Below are positions 24,202-35,635 of a stretch of 64,000 bases of DNA, piece by piece. Source of the stretch: Isoetes taiwanensis (Eukaryota > Streptophyta > Lycopodiopsida > Isoetales > Isoetaceae); assembly GCA_021234155.1 (NCBI GenBank), contig JAJEKV010000078.1, positions 1,798,001 through 1,862,000 of the forward strand, in the 5' to 3' direction. The notes below the pieces were generated by a model. The model saw nothing but the letters and a program-made list of their open reading frames with translations, made no database searches and was not told where the DNA came from. The position numbers and the translations under genes were made by a program. Each line of letters begins with the position of its first letter. Position 1 is the stretch's first letter.

Positions 24202-24660
24202 CCCGTGGGAAGAGGGCCATTGTGGTAGGCCATTGCATATGAGCAGGTCAAAGATACTGCACAGCAGGAGCAATTGTCTGCCGAAGCGGGTGACCTGACT
24301 GTCATCTGAGTGCCGTGGGCAAGTTGCCTCTGCGAGATGCAACTGCAGCACGTCATCCGCGAGGGGGTCCAGCCGCATGGCCTGTTCCACCCCTGTCCAT
24401 ACATTGAAGTCTCCAAGGAACATGACTCTGCCCATCCGCTTGTGCTGCTATATGTCATCATATAAATCGACATACGGGTCCATCCTGTCCACCTCCGGAT
24501 GGCTGTGATAGAAGGGACTCTCTGCATGGGGAAAATAGCAAGCAGCTAGGAAGAGAGGATCTCTGCCAGGGTGGTGCACTCGGACCCACAAGTAGCGGTT
24601 ACTTTTGGGCACTTGCTAGACGGCAGTCCTGCTCTTGTTGCACTGAATGTGAAAAAGAGA
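24202..24660 (-). mobile_element. LINE ORF2 endonuclease, middle portion (inverted)
   Basis: The minus strand reads RYLWVRVHHPGRDPLFLAAC, then MGRVMFLGDFNVWTGVEQAM, the GDFN catalytic motif of LINE endonucleases, and LLICNGLPQWPSSHG at the left end. One in-frame TAG (in DDI*QHK) breaks it. It covers the part of ORF2 missing between the plus-strand pieces at 20.89 and 31.97 kb. Its last codons (SSHG, CACGGGTA) overlap the first codons of the 31.97-kb piece. Confidence 0.7.
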
Positions 24661-25082
24661 GTCTATGCCTTTCTTAAGAGTTTCTTTAAGCTATGTAAGT
24701 ACATCTGCATTCTTGTATACAACAAAATGATGTGTGATAATTAGATGAAGCTGAATGAGATGAATTTATCTCAATACAGAGGATACCTTTGCCAACAATT
24801 ACTTGCTTTTGGAATGAATAGGGAGTGAGCTTGAGGTTGCCTTTTCATTTGCAGATTTTTGGGGACTCTACTATAAGTAGCATTTTCATCCTTATTATCT
24901 ACGGAGGCCTCCATACTATCCCGCATATCAACATCGTTTGACACAGAATTAAATATCTCAAGTCCAAATACGTATCTGCAATATTCAACAAGAGTTGAAT
25001 CAAGGTTGTGGTTATGAAATTTTCCATTCTGATATTTCATTTCTACTCTAGTATTTTTTTATCTTTCTTTCATCTTCAGCAT

Positions 25083-25210
25083 GATAAGATAAGATAAGAT
25101 AAGATGAATTTTTACGTCCACTGGAACCCAACGGGTTATGGGACGGCACATGCAAGGGCAACAGCCCATCTAAAACCTGGGGACTAGGCCCCGTCACCAA
25201 ACACAAGAAC
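25083..25210 (-). mobile_element. LINE 3' end with (TCTTA)n tail
   Basis: The minus strand reads GTCCCATAACCCGTTGGG, then TTCCAGTGGACGTAAAAA and a tail of TCTTA units. The same core (GTCCCATAR…TTGG…TCC.GTGGACG) ends the LINE copies near 34730, 47050 and 60620, each with a different tail repeat. The copy is strongly 5'-truncated or diverged beyond recognition above about 25210. Confidence 0.65.
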
Positions 25211-26062
25211 CAAATATTAAAAGACTACCAAGAAGAAGATAATGCTAATGGTAGAGGTAAAAGTTCTATCTATTGTCTTTATCTGTTAAGAGCTCAAGGA
25301 CCACACCAAACTTAAGAGTTTCTAGATTTTCCTTTATCGGGTAGTTTTCTGTAAACATGGAGCAGTGCTTGCAATCTTCATTTTCTAAAGCAAAATAAGA
25401 AAGTATTTTAGGGAACGGATGAGCAAGAGCAAAGCAAATAAAATCAGAGAAAAAAACACGAGTTGAATACATCCTTCCTTCCTCCGAATTTTATCCACAA
25501 AAGGTTTGAAACTCTCGTTGGACATCGATTGAATCATTGCCGATGCACATGCATCTAGAGACGCAACAGAGGAAGCTGCGCAAAAAACGTGAAGGGCAAC
25601 GACGGGCAAAATACTTAAAAAAAAAAGTCTTTAAAAAATCGTATAAAGGGTGCTTAAGGGGTGCTTGGCTGGCGCAAAAGTGACCCCCACCTATATGCTT
25701 TGACCCCCAAGCACGAGAGCCACCAAATCTCAGGCACGAGGGCGAACACACATGGCACGAGGTCCCCCACCACATCCACAACTGGTCTCGCTACCTAGCA
25801 CGAGGGCCAAACTCTCGCTAGCACGAGGACCATCACAACAACACCAAAATCATTAATGAACCAAAGATTAGAAAACAAAGGCACGCCAGAAAAAAGACTA
25901 TCAATCATGAAAAGGAAACCATTACAAATATCGATACTTGGCACGACGACCATCGGTCATTGCACGAGGACTCAAGCACATCAACCATAAATGCATGAGA
26001 CTATTGACCAAACAAGGAAACACTTAACTAAAAAGGCCCAAAGAAACGAGGGTGGGAGGGTG
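25211..26062. other. Non-coding; interspersed GCACGAG motifs
   Basis: Between about 25711 and 25960 the heptamer GCACGAG (or GCACGAC) recurs about seven times, usually followed by G(G/A)CC or GTCC. Several copies are 20-25 bases apart. No gene is present. The T-poor composition that characterises the next 5.7 kb begins here. Confidence 0.6.
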
Positions 26063-26213
26063 GGACAAACGACCTAAGAAGGAGAGGCTCAAGAACTGCT
26101 GATGGCGAGAAAGGAGGTGGAAATGGACTTAAATACTCTAGAGGGAACACATCAACTAGCCTCAGGAAGCGGATTTATTTGCTTATCTCGAAACGCAGAT
26201 TAATCATACTTCT
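26063..26213. repeat. About 150-bp direct repeat, copy 1
   Basis: From GACCTAAGAAGGAGAGGCTC to AATCATACTTCT, about 95% identical to 31821-31971 in the same orientation. The minus strand contains a TATA-like TATTTAAG near 26130 and may be promoter or LTR sequence (inference). Confidence 0.85.
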
Positions 26214-26219
26214 AGAGCC

Positions 26220-26255
26220 TAGTTGAATTCCAACACAGACCAACAACCATCCTGA
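26220..26255 (-). repeat. 36-bp inverted repeat, right arm
   Basis: Exact reverse complement of 24166-24201. It lies six bases (AGAGCC) after the end of the 150-bp repeat copy 1. Confidence 0.9.
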
Positions 26256-28255
26256 AAAAAAAGAGGCAGAGAAAAGTACAAGAATCTACCAGACAATGAC
26301 CACATCACCACATCTACAAGATGAGGAACCCACGAACATTCCTAGCACAACCTTGATGACGTGGATAGGGGGCCATAAAAGAGCATAGCCTCATCTCTAA
26401 ACTCTAAAGCTAAACAAAGTCTGATGACCAAATCTAAGCAAGAAAGCACCGGCATGAAGGTTGACTTATAAGCACTCAAGCCAAACAACTAAATAAGGCC
26501 CACAAGAGAAAGGGTTCTATGCCACGCTTAATGCAAAGGAAACCAAGAAAGACGAAACACGAGTTTGAGTGCAAAAATTGAGAGCATGAGGCAAAGGCAG
26601 ATTTAAACAACTAACAACACTAAAAGAGGATATGAAACGCTCTACCAACATGTAAATGAGCAAGGACACAAGAGCAAGCAATCAAACTATTGAGCTTTAC
26701 AACTTCAAAACCTCCATGGACAAAGTAAACACTTCATTCAAGGGTCCTTGAAGATGCAATCCTAAGTGTATTAAATCACAAGACATCCAATTATGCCTCT
26801 CATATGCCGACCAACCGATGCAACGATGACACTATATAGTCCTAAGCTAACAAATATATACACCCTATGAAATTCAAATGGAAACGTCGAAACTCATAAA
26901 TTCGAGAAGAGAGTCAAACAATGCAAACCTAAAGCATGAAAACACCACAAAAAAACTTGAGCAGTTGGCAAAAGTAACCAACCGAACTCACACAAAGGAC
27001 TCACACAAATGGGACCGACCAGTGTGCAACAAAATGAGATTCACCAAATCATAGATCCAAACCTGCAAATGAGCTTTTCACCACATTTCCACAATTAAAG
27101 TCGGTAACATCTGCCAAAATATCGTCCAAAGTTTAAAACCTAAAGGACAATCCTCAAATGTGTGACTCATAGGATAATGCAAATAGGAGCGAATGGTCTA
27201 GAAACCACAAAGCTGGTGCCCTCCAAATATGTGATAGAAAACAAGCATAAGAGGGAAAAACAAAAACCCTATGTGAAGAAAACACTCCGAGAAAAAGGCA
27301 ACTTCAAACGTCTATTCTCTAAAAAAATGAAAGGGAGTGCACACAATAGAATATAACTAATGACCTATGGCACAGTTAGTGAAAAAGCGGAAGCTCTACG
27401 ACTTCAATAGTCATCCAAATAAACAGCATAAGTTCCAACCAACCAGCACGTACAAGGGTCCTTCCAAAGTCGCGATACTAACATTTAATCCAAAGGCAGT
27501 CGATTAAACCTACCTAGACCAACCAACTCTTGTAAAGAGACAAACTGGATGTCTATAAATTCTACGAAGGAGTAACCTGCATAACAAATGCTAACTAGTA
27601 AAAAATGTGAAGCATATGAATGAGCAATTGCGGATAATTACATATCAAGGACCATATGCTAATATTAACCCTCTCAAGGTCAAGTATACCTAAATGGCAA
27701 GATGCAAAATTCAATATACTGGGGTCTAGAAGGTCCAAATACATTAAAACGTGACTCTACAAGAAAGCCTCAGAAAACCTAGAGCGGCAAACCTAATGAT
27801 GCAGATGAACTCAGAGAATACGAGCATAGCCGGGAGCACAAACATGACGAGATGCCACCTAACTATACGATCAAGGGAGGAAGTGCAACAATAAGAGCAT
27901 TAAATCTAAAGGATACCTAGGCAAGCTACGAGTGGAAAAGATGTGAAAGAGAAGGCACTTTGTGACAAGAAAAATTAGATGACTACTGGCTATATAGAGG
28001 GAAGCCAATAAATCAAACAATTTGACGAGCAAAGTGATGAACAATGACAATTCTAAAGATAGCTACATAATAATGCAATGCATGGGTCATACAAACTATA
28101 AATTGCAAAGAAGATTGTAACAACTAATGTCATTAGTTCAGCATGGAACCAGCAAAAATGGAACGCAAATGGCTAAATAACAAAGGAAGGCATTGGATGG
28201 GCATTAGACAACAAGGTATACCATGTGAGACTGCACAAAAAGGTAAGATATCCAT

Positions 28256-28799
28256 TAGGGATTTTTTGAGATCATAAATGGGCCTTCTAAGAACTGCTGA
28301 CTAAGCTATATGAACTACCAATCGAAAAAGCAGGCGGTAATCCGGTCAACAAAAAATAATTATAACTAACTCACTGGATCACATTTTCTAGCATAAGTGT
28401 TGATAGAAAAGTCTAAATGAGCTCTTGTTTGGTGCAATAGATAGATCTCATTGAGATCTTTCCAATCTTGGGTGGTTTTGCATATCTTTTAGCCCCGTAG
28501 GATAGTAAAAAATGGTAAAAACTACATTTTTTGGATTTTTGACAATCATAAATGGTTAAAATATGTGCAAAGCACCTAAGGTTGGAAAGATCTCAACGAG
28601 ATCTATCTATTGCACTAAACGAGAGCTCATTTGGACTTTTCTATCAATAGTTATGCTAGAAAATGTGATCCAGTGAGTTAGTTATAACAGTTTTGCTGAC
28701 TGGACGTCAGGCTCTGATTTCTGATTGGTAGTTCATTTATCTTCATTTGGCTTAGTTGGCATGTTTTGAAGGCCCTTTTTTTATCTCAAAAAAACCCTA
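28256..28799. mobile_element. 544-bp foldback/MITE element, copy 1
   Basis: Begins TAGGGATTTTTTGAGATC and ends in its near-complement, ATCTCAAAAAAACCCTA. The two halves are largely complementary throughout (for example GATCTCATTGAGATC-type motifs on both sides). A closely similar copy of the same length lies at 37094-37637. Both copies are flanked by CAT on the left and ATGG on the right, suggesting a 2-bp AT duplication. Confidence 0.85.
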
Positions 28800-29067
28800 A
28801 TGGACACATACCCAGACAAGACATAAATAAAAAGTCTACAAGCTAAAAATGCATCTACTACAAAGGACAAGAACTGCAAGACTACTAATCAACAACAAAG
28901 GATTATAAAGGCCAACTAGAATATCAAGGCCTTGAAAATGCAAGCAATGGCAAGTAAGGTTACTGTCCAAGGGAAATGCAAGGTTGTGTATGGGTATACA
29001 ATCAGCCAGTGCAAATGGTACGACGACAGTGTTGTGTTGAATCTTGTGCTAGACACCTAGTTATAAA

Positions 29068-29225
29068 TGGGAGTATACACAAACTATTAACTAGGTGAGA
29101 GTATACATGAATGTTAACTGGAAATAAATAGCACCAATGATTCAAAGGATCAAACTGGTGGGAGTATACACAAAATGTTAACTGGAAATAAAGAGCACCA
29201 ATGATTCAAAGGATCAAACTGGTCA
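29068..29225. repeat. Tandem duplication, period about 62 bp
   Basis: ATGTTAACTGGAAATAAATA (29112) and ATGTTAACTGGAAATAAAGA (29174) start near-identical units ending in GGATCAAACTGGT. A diverged GGGAGTATACACAAA precedes them. Confidence 0.85.
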
Positions 29226-29689
29226 AGAGGATTTATTTGGAAAAATTTGACAAGCTTGCACACCCTAAAATCCTTAAAATGCACTAATAAAACGGCATAC
29301 GCAGTTCCATAAACAACAACCATTACTTACAACCTAGATGGACAGCCTGAACATTGTCAAAGTGAACATGGGTTGTCCGCACAAAGTAGAATTCCTTGTA
29401 CAGCTTTGTGATACATGCAATGGGGAGCTATTGGCGCTTAATGAAATGCATTGGGAAAATGCTTAAACCTGCTTCCATAGGATTGAATGTTGCCATTGCA
29501 GATTCTCATGTAAATAAAAGTCTCAACATACGAGTCATACTGCAAAAAACACCTCATAAACGAGCCCACATATAGTCTAAGGTGAAAAACATCTTCTCAG
29601 AACTTTCCAAAGAGAGATCTAAAAGCTCTTGGATCTGCAACCCTGCGCAACACAAAAACCTTGCAAACCCGTGCAATACCAAAATACTG

Positions 29690-29885
29690 CAAATAATCCA
29701 AAGGGAGCTTAAAATGACAGCTAAGACATTGCAAACACAATTGATCCCAATCCCAAGAAAGCTTAAAATGACCAAAATACTACAAATTACAAATAATATA
29801 ATCCCAAGGAAGCTTAAAATGACAATTAAGACACTGCAAATACAATTGATTATAATCCAAAGGAACCTTAAATTGACAACTAAAA
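29690..29885. repeat. Four-copy tandem array, 50-60-bp unit
   Basis: The motif CC(A/C)A(A)GGAAGCTTAAAATGAC recurs near 29697, 29752, 29806 and 29855, each followed by a variant of AAGACACTGCAAATACAATTG. Confidence 0.8.
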
Positions 29886-30107
29886 AGCTCCGGCAAAGAC
29901 AAGGATGCCAATGACCAAAGAAAATCATGTAAAAAAAAACTTACAGTAAACTTCAAGAAAACTGAATAACCTTCTCCAAGCTCTAGAGGTTTAGATCATA
30001 AATGCAAATCTTAGAACACATGAGAAAACTAGAGCCAATAACAAGTCAAAAGCTAAAGTATTTGCAATGACAATTTAAACTAGAAAAGTTCTATGGGGAG
30101 GTCTCAG

Positions 30108-30310
30108 AGCTCCCATATTTGTAAACATGTGCAGCACCAAAACGAGTCAGAAACTTTGATATGTTTCAACAACAGGTCATACTACCTTAGAAAAGCCCAA
30201 GAGCTCCCACATCTGCGAACATATGCAGCACCAAAACAAGCCAGAAGCTTAGATATGCTTCGATAATAAGCCAAACTACCAAAGCTCCCAAATTTGCGAA
30301 TATGTACAAC
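30108..30310. repeat. Three-copy tandem array, 81-94-bp unit
   Basis: AGCTCCCATATTTGTAAACA, AGCTCCCACATCTGCGAACA and AGCTCCCAAATTTGCGAATA start units at 30108, 30202 and 30283. The first two continue ATGTGCAGCACCAAAAC with small changes. Confidence 0.85.
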
Positions 30311-31820
30311 TCATGCAAATATAGAGAAGCTAGCATCAATAAGCTACGACAAATCTATAGAATGAGATAACAAAGATGTAGAAGAAATCATGCAAGGAAA
30401 AATGAGAGACTGGACAAGCTACCTACCTCAAGCCAAACACAAAATTGAGATAAAAATTAATATACCTCAGACACCAGCAAGTGCATATCTTACCAATGCT
30501 ATAATAGCATCAGCTGATGGCAGCAACCTCGATAATCCTAACGGCAAAAGTGTTCAAAGTGGCCTCAACCAAATCAGGAACCGTAGAACTCATCTCAAAC
30601 TAGAAAACTTCTATTCTCTTTTCTAGTAATAACCCATTACAAACTTGTGCATGACAAGGGCAGTTGGGTGGTATTTTGCCGAAGCACACAAGATTGCTGC
30701 AAACATGGAATGTGGCAGAAGAAAAGGGTGGGTTGAGTAGGCAAACTTAGGCTAAGCGTCAAAGCTTAAATTGCACACTGGCTGATGGCAGGTTCTGCTA
30801 GCTTATCGCCACCTGAAGACCTTACAACAAAGCATTACCAAAAAGGGTATGGCTTAGAGTTAGTGCACCATCATAAAAAGCATGCTCATAACCCTACATA
30901 AGAGAATCCAACAATATTATGCGTAGCTTTACTCGTCAAAAATCTTAAATGATGTACAATATAGGAATAAAAACTATGATCTTCCTGATAATGGAGTTGT
31001 TATCTCCAAAGAAACAATTAGAGACTCATAGACAATGAGGCAATCTGCAAAGTATAAAGGATCTAATTGTTGCTGAGGTCCCCATCTACCTCATCGTCAA
31101 GACAGTAAAGGAAAATTATGATGATTCCAGATCCACTAGAGGCCAGTTGCAACCACAACGAAAGCACAGTTTTGATCCTCCCCTGTTTCTGAAAAGACAA
31201 ACTACACCTGCCTGTGGGAAGAAAAACACAAACACTGTGCATGCATGCGATCACAGCATTCAAGATTAAGCTGACAGCAAGCGATGGACTAGGAAGAAGA
31301 AAATCTAACCTAAGCACTTACATCAAATGGATGTTGGATCTGACCGCAAACAAGAAAATAGAGCTCCTTGGTTGATATGAATCCTCCATAAACGAGCAAA
31401 ACCTACCCAAATTTTTCTGTCCGAGGTGAATCTGTAGCTTCCGGTATATATAAGGAAATAAGGTGTACAGGCGGCTAGATTTGCCCTAGTATGTGCCGAT
31501 CAAAGCAATAAATGGCAAGAACCTGCTTGCTTAGTCGTCCAAGAAACTCCTGAATCCAAACTAACGGCAAGTGCCACATCAAAGAAAAAATCATAAAAAA
31601 TACTCTAGGAAACCGAGCTCATCACAACTCGAAGGTATTCCATGCAGGCTTAACAGTGTTCGGGCAATTAACAAGACAAGTCTCCGGCATACAAATAGCA
31701 AAACGACTCAAGCCAAGGGCTGGGCATAACCTAAAATCGAAAGTAGCAAGTCTGAAGCTATAATGAAATCAAAGATATCGATGGAGTGATGAACACATTG
31801 AAAGAGAGAAAATAATGGAC

Positions 31821-31971
31821 GGACAAGTGACCTAAGAAGGAGAGGCTCAAGAACGGCTGATGGCGAGAAAAGAGGTGGAAATGGACTTAAATACTCCAGA
31901 GGGAACACATCAACTAGCCTCAAGAAGCGGATTTATCTGCTTATCTCGAAACGCAGATAAATCATACTTCT
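31821..31971. repeat. About 150-bp direct repeat, copy 2
   Basis: Matches 26063-26213 in the same orientation, with scattered substitutions and the same TATA-like TATTTAAG on the minus strand. Its right edge is the junction with LINE ORF2 (CACGGGTA, 31972-31979). Confidence 0.85.
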
Positions 31972-34800
31972 CACGGGTACATACTGCGCGGGACAATCAC
32001 GGCGGAACTAACTAGTGTCGTGGATTATGTCATAGTGGTCATACGGGGATGTACACCTTGTCGACCATTTTCGCGTCGGCACGGGCGTTCGGGACGCGGA
32101 GGCCGACTCGGATCACCTCCCACTCTATGTGAAGTTGGCCCGGCACCGCCGCTATAGCCCCCTCGATGCAACACCTTGCCGCACCCGGTTCGCGCTTTGG
32201 ATTATGGCGAGGCGGAGGGTTCTGTGACATGCTTTCGCCGAGAAGCCCTCCCGACAATTCTATGGGCCCACACACCGGAGCAACAAACCCACCAGTTGGT
32301 TGAGCTCCTCAGAACAGGGGCCGACTGATGCTTTGGGAGACGTCCCCCACGCCAGAGATCAGAGGCTGCAACCTTTCCGCGTAACAGATGGTTTGATGCT
32401 GAGTGTAAGGAACGCAAACACGCACTCTGTCTCATCGTGAATCAGGACACGCGAGCTCACGCCACCAGCCATTACCGCGCCTTCCTCAAGGAAACAAAGA
32501 CTAGGTACCTGGCAAGGCACCAAAGAGAAATGTTTGGCCTACTAACACCCACCGAGAACTTTTCGGCGCGTGGTACTCTGCCGAGCCCGGCCACGACCCA
32601 CGGGGAACATCCGCGGTGGTGCAATGGAGCGATTACGCAGCGGCTTTATGATCCCCCTGGAACACGGACGGATGTGCCCCCGCGCTAATGGCCCAATCGC
32701 TAGTGATCATAGAAGAAGATGTCGAAGAGGGGCTGCGGTGCACGGCTAATGGGAAGGCGGAGACTTAGACGGCCCTAGCGGAGTTGCTCAAGTGGGCAGG
32801 ACAACCCATGGTGCCCGTAGTTGCCGCGACCGTTCAAAGGCTACAAGAGGGTTTTCCCGGTCATGGACCACAAGCAAGGTTGTTCCGATCTACAAGGCGG
32901 GGACCCACACTTGTCCGCCCAATTACCGAACCATCATGGTCAATTTCGGTGTTTGCCAAAGGCGTGCTTGCGCGGCATTCTCGAACAGCGGGTAACGATG
33001 GGCGAGGCGGCAGAAGTCGGGGCACTTACCAAAGGGCGGGGCTTCCGACCCGGGCATTCGATCGTTGATCACATCTTCACACTCGGGGCCACAGTGAGGG
33101 CAGCGAGGAACCGTCGGGAGGACCTGTCTTCTGTTTTTGTGGACTTTGCAAAAGCTTTCGACCACGATACCAGGGAAAAGTTGTGGGCGAGGATTGCACC
33201 ATCCGGGGCTCCCTATGGATCTGCTTGAGCACGATTATCTGGTATCTGAGAGCGCACAAAGGCCGCATGCAACCGAAGGACAGTCATTTGCCAACATCAT
33301 TGGAGTTAGGCAAGGTTGTCCTCTCTCACCCACACTCTTTGGAGTTTACATTGACCAGTTAGAAGCATGGCTTGCTGCCAATGGGGGGGACGGTATCTGG
33401 CTCTTGCACGCAGGTCATCCGGCAGCTCATCTATCAAATGATGTGGACCTCTTGGCCCATACACCCGGAGGGCATGCAGGCACACCTAGATGCCCTGGAT
33501 ACATTCTGTCAGGCGACGGAATACGTGTCAACCTGGCCAAGACTAAGGTGGTCCTCATATCCTCCTCACGTCATCCAGCACCTCCGGCGCTCACTTATCA
33601 GGGGATGGTAGAGGTCACACCCGGCTACAAGTACACGGGGTGGAATTTCCGTCCTCAATGTATTGGGATGCATCCATTAGCCTTCTCGTGACCCCAGGTT
33701 GGAAGGCCAGCATAATGCAAAACAATAGTCCGCGAGGCGGAGCTATATGATCGGGGCCACCCGGTCCACATTTGTTCCTGAACGGGTGGAGCCGTTCTTA
33801 CGTATAGGGTCGAGGTGTGGGGCCCAAAGGTGTCTTTGGCGACTTGGAACGACTTAGAGCAGGTCTAGAAGGCATTTTGGCCGGGCACTTGGGGTCAAGC
33901 CCTCCGGTTCCATATCCCGGAATCTTGTTGCGAGAGGCGGGATTCATGCCCCTGCGGCATCGCGACCCTCGATAGACACATTGTTTATTTCGAGGAAGGT
34001 GGCCGGCATAAAGCGACACTTTCGGCTCCGCGCCTTGCGAGGCTGTGGCGACAGCGACCGGGGGCTTGTTGGAAGCACAAAGAGCCCGATGGTGGCGCTG
34101 GAGCGTGAGCGCACATGGAGGTCGTCAGGTGCCTACCGAGCGCCGGTAGGGATGGTGAGGGGTACCGGACTCTTGTTTCTGGGGAAGCTCTGGGACCACC
34201 ATGCTGCGGAGCAATGAAGATGGCACACTACAAGCGGCACATAAACCCACCCACAGTTCGGGGCCCCCGGCTCTACACTGTTCTTAGTTGCCCATGAAGA
34301 AGTGCGGGAATCATCAGCGTCTATTGAGCGAGGGGCCCACCATCTTCGGCAGGAGGCAGATTGGTGGGTTGGAGAGCAGCTAAGGCAGGCTTTGTCGGTA
34401 TTGCCGGGGGGTTGTTGAGGATGAAAGCCATGCCTTCGAGGCTGTCCGGCCTATAGTCCATTCGAGGCTCGCTCGTTCTCTTGGTGCGACACAGTGCGCC
34501 CACTGCATGAGCTACTCGATGCGTGTCGGTTCGATCCCTTGGCTCCTACCTCCCGGAGGTTTTGGATCTGCGGACTCACCTCTGCCCCGGCCTACGAGAT
34601 GCCTGGAATTCATGTGTATATGTATATTTGTACGCCGGCCGGCTTGTTCTTCGCGGACGGTTTTCCCTCGTAAGGGGGTTTTGTAATCCGGGTAGCAGCG
34701 GGCTTGCTGCACCGTCTTAATTTGGGTCCCATAGGCGGATTGGCCTCGCGGACGATAAAGAACCTTCCTTCCTTCCTTCCTTCCTTCCTTCCTTCCTTCC
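31972..34800 (+). mobile_element. LINE ORF2, 3' portion (endonuclease end, reverse transcriptase, tail), decayed
   Basis: In order: VVDYVIV and a DSDHLPLYVKLA endonuclease SDH motif (about 32015-32135); reverse transcriptase motif A VFVDFAKAFDHD (about 33137); motif B GVRQGCPLSPTLFGVYID (about 33304); the catalytic box, here LSNDVDLL (about 33440) where YADD is expected; LAKTKVVLI (motif D); then a W-rich thumb/C-terminal part (VEVWGPKV…, about 33810) and LLPPGGFG-like sequence near 34545. Many frameshifts and stops, plus loss of the first catalytic Asp, make it dead. The 3' end reads GGTCCCATAGG…GGACGATAAAG followed by (CCTT)n. GC content is far above neighbouring DNA. Confidence 0.85.
34763..34800 (+). 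repeat. (CCTT)n tail of the LINE
   Basis: Nine and a half CCTT units directly after GGACGATAAAGAA. It occupies the position of the LINE tail and ends the GC-rich segment. Confidence 0.9.
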
Positions 34801-35635
34801 ATGATGAGGACCCGATAATTCTTCAGGCTGATCTTGCTTGGGGGATGGTTATAGATATAATGTTTTGAAGTAGAAATTTTGATTTAAATATAGATTGTGA
34901 AAACATGACTTTCAAATTTGATTTAAGCCACTTTACCTTCAGGGCACCAGAGGGCAACTCTCTGTGCACAACACCTTGTTATAATAGTTGTAACTATGGA
35001 TTGAAGACATTTTTCTTTAAGCTATTGAATCTGCATCATTTGCATGGCAGACTAAGAACTGTCATTGGATTATATTAGCCATCAATAGTTGCTGATTGTT
35101 CACTTTGCTATGGGGATTCTCGAGGCTCTCTCATAAGCTGGAAGAGGTTTTGATCCCTGTTTCTCAATTTTGGGCTTAAATTCAAGTTGAAATTTAGTAC
35201 TGATACAAGTGAATAAATTAGAAAAAAGTTCTGAAGATCCTTTGGAAAAATCACGTTGTTTTATTGAAGAGGAATCCAATGGCACTTAAAGGAGAAGAAC
35301 AAGAGCAAAGGTTCAAACTTAAGTTGGATATTTCACTATAGTTATTTTGTGACAAACCAAGAATAAGTCTTCTTTTGCTGTAGATTAGTACCTTCATCCT
35401 TGTGGATCATATGTGCCGTAGAGCCAATAAAGTTCTCCTTGCTTTTTAGCCATGAGAAGGAGAGTGCACCTTGAGTGCTACTGGATAGTCCTCTTTCTCA
35501 AAACATATATAGATGCATTCTTCGGAACTTTCTCTACCAAGCTCAAGAGAGAAAACGTGACTAGTCTCCATGAACTAATGGATGTGTTTGAGAGCTGCAT
35601 TGACCCCAACCCAATGGCTTTCTTGATAGATAAGG
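34801..35635. other. AT-rich junction region; one small unrecognised frame
   Basis: A frame from ATG 35452 to 35667 reads MRRRVHLECYWIVLFLKTY…FSTKLKRENVTSLHELMDVF. I do not recognise it. It overlaps the first recognisable Helitron Rep-region codons in another frame, so it could be part of the decayed Helitron protein. The 5' TC end of that Helitron was not found here. Confidence 0.35.

Larger units (their letters stand above)
26220..31971. mobile_element. 5.75-kb non-coding repeat element, A-rich and T-poor on the plus strand
   Basis: The stretch between TAGTTGAATTCC (26220) and CATACTTCT (31971) has no long frame. It shows marked A-over-T asymmetry, several short tandem arrays and a nested foldback element. 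It ends in the 150-bp repeat, and its right edge meets LINE sequence at CACGGGTA. The same octamer ends the inverted LINE middle at 24200-24207. The two LINE pieces read through this octamer in frame, so the element probably entered the LINE there. It may be a large non-coding LTR derivative on the minus strand (TGTTGGAATTC-type start), but primer site and full LTRs were not identified. Confidence 0.5.

Noticed and set aside
29582-29914. 110-codon frame across the four-copy tandem array
   Set aside because: Its length results from the repeated unit; Lys/Thr/Gln-rich translation without domain.
26220-31971. CRISPR-like or protein-coding interpretation of the repeated A-rich region
   Set aside because: Repeat units vary in length and sequence, there are no uniform spacers, and the setting is a plant genome; no long frame on either strand.
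34523-34802. Frames with repeated GRKE/PSFL near 34.7-34.8 kb
   Set aside because: Translation of the (CCTT)n microsatellite at the LINE tail.
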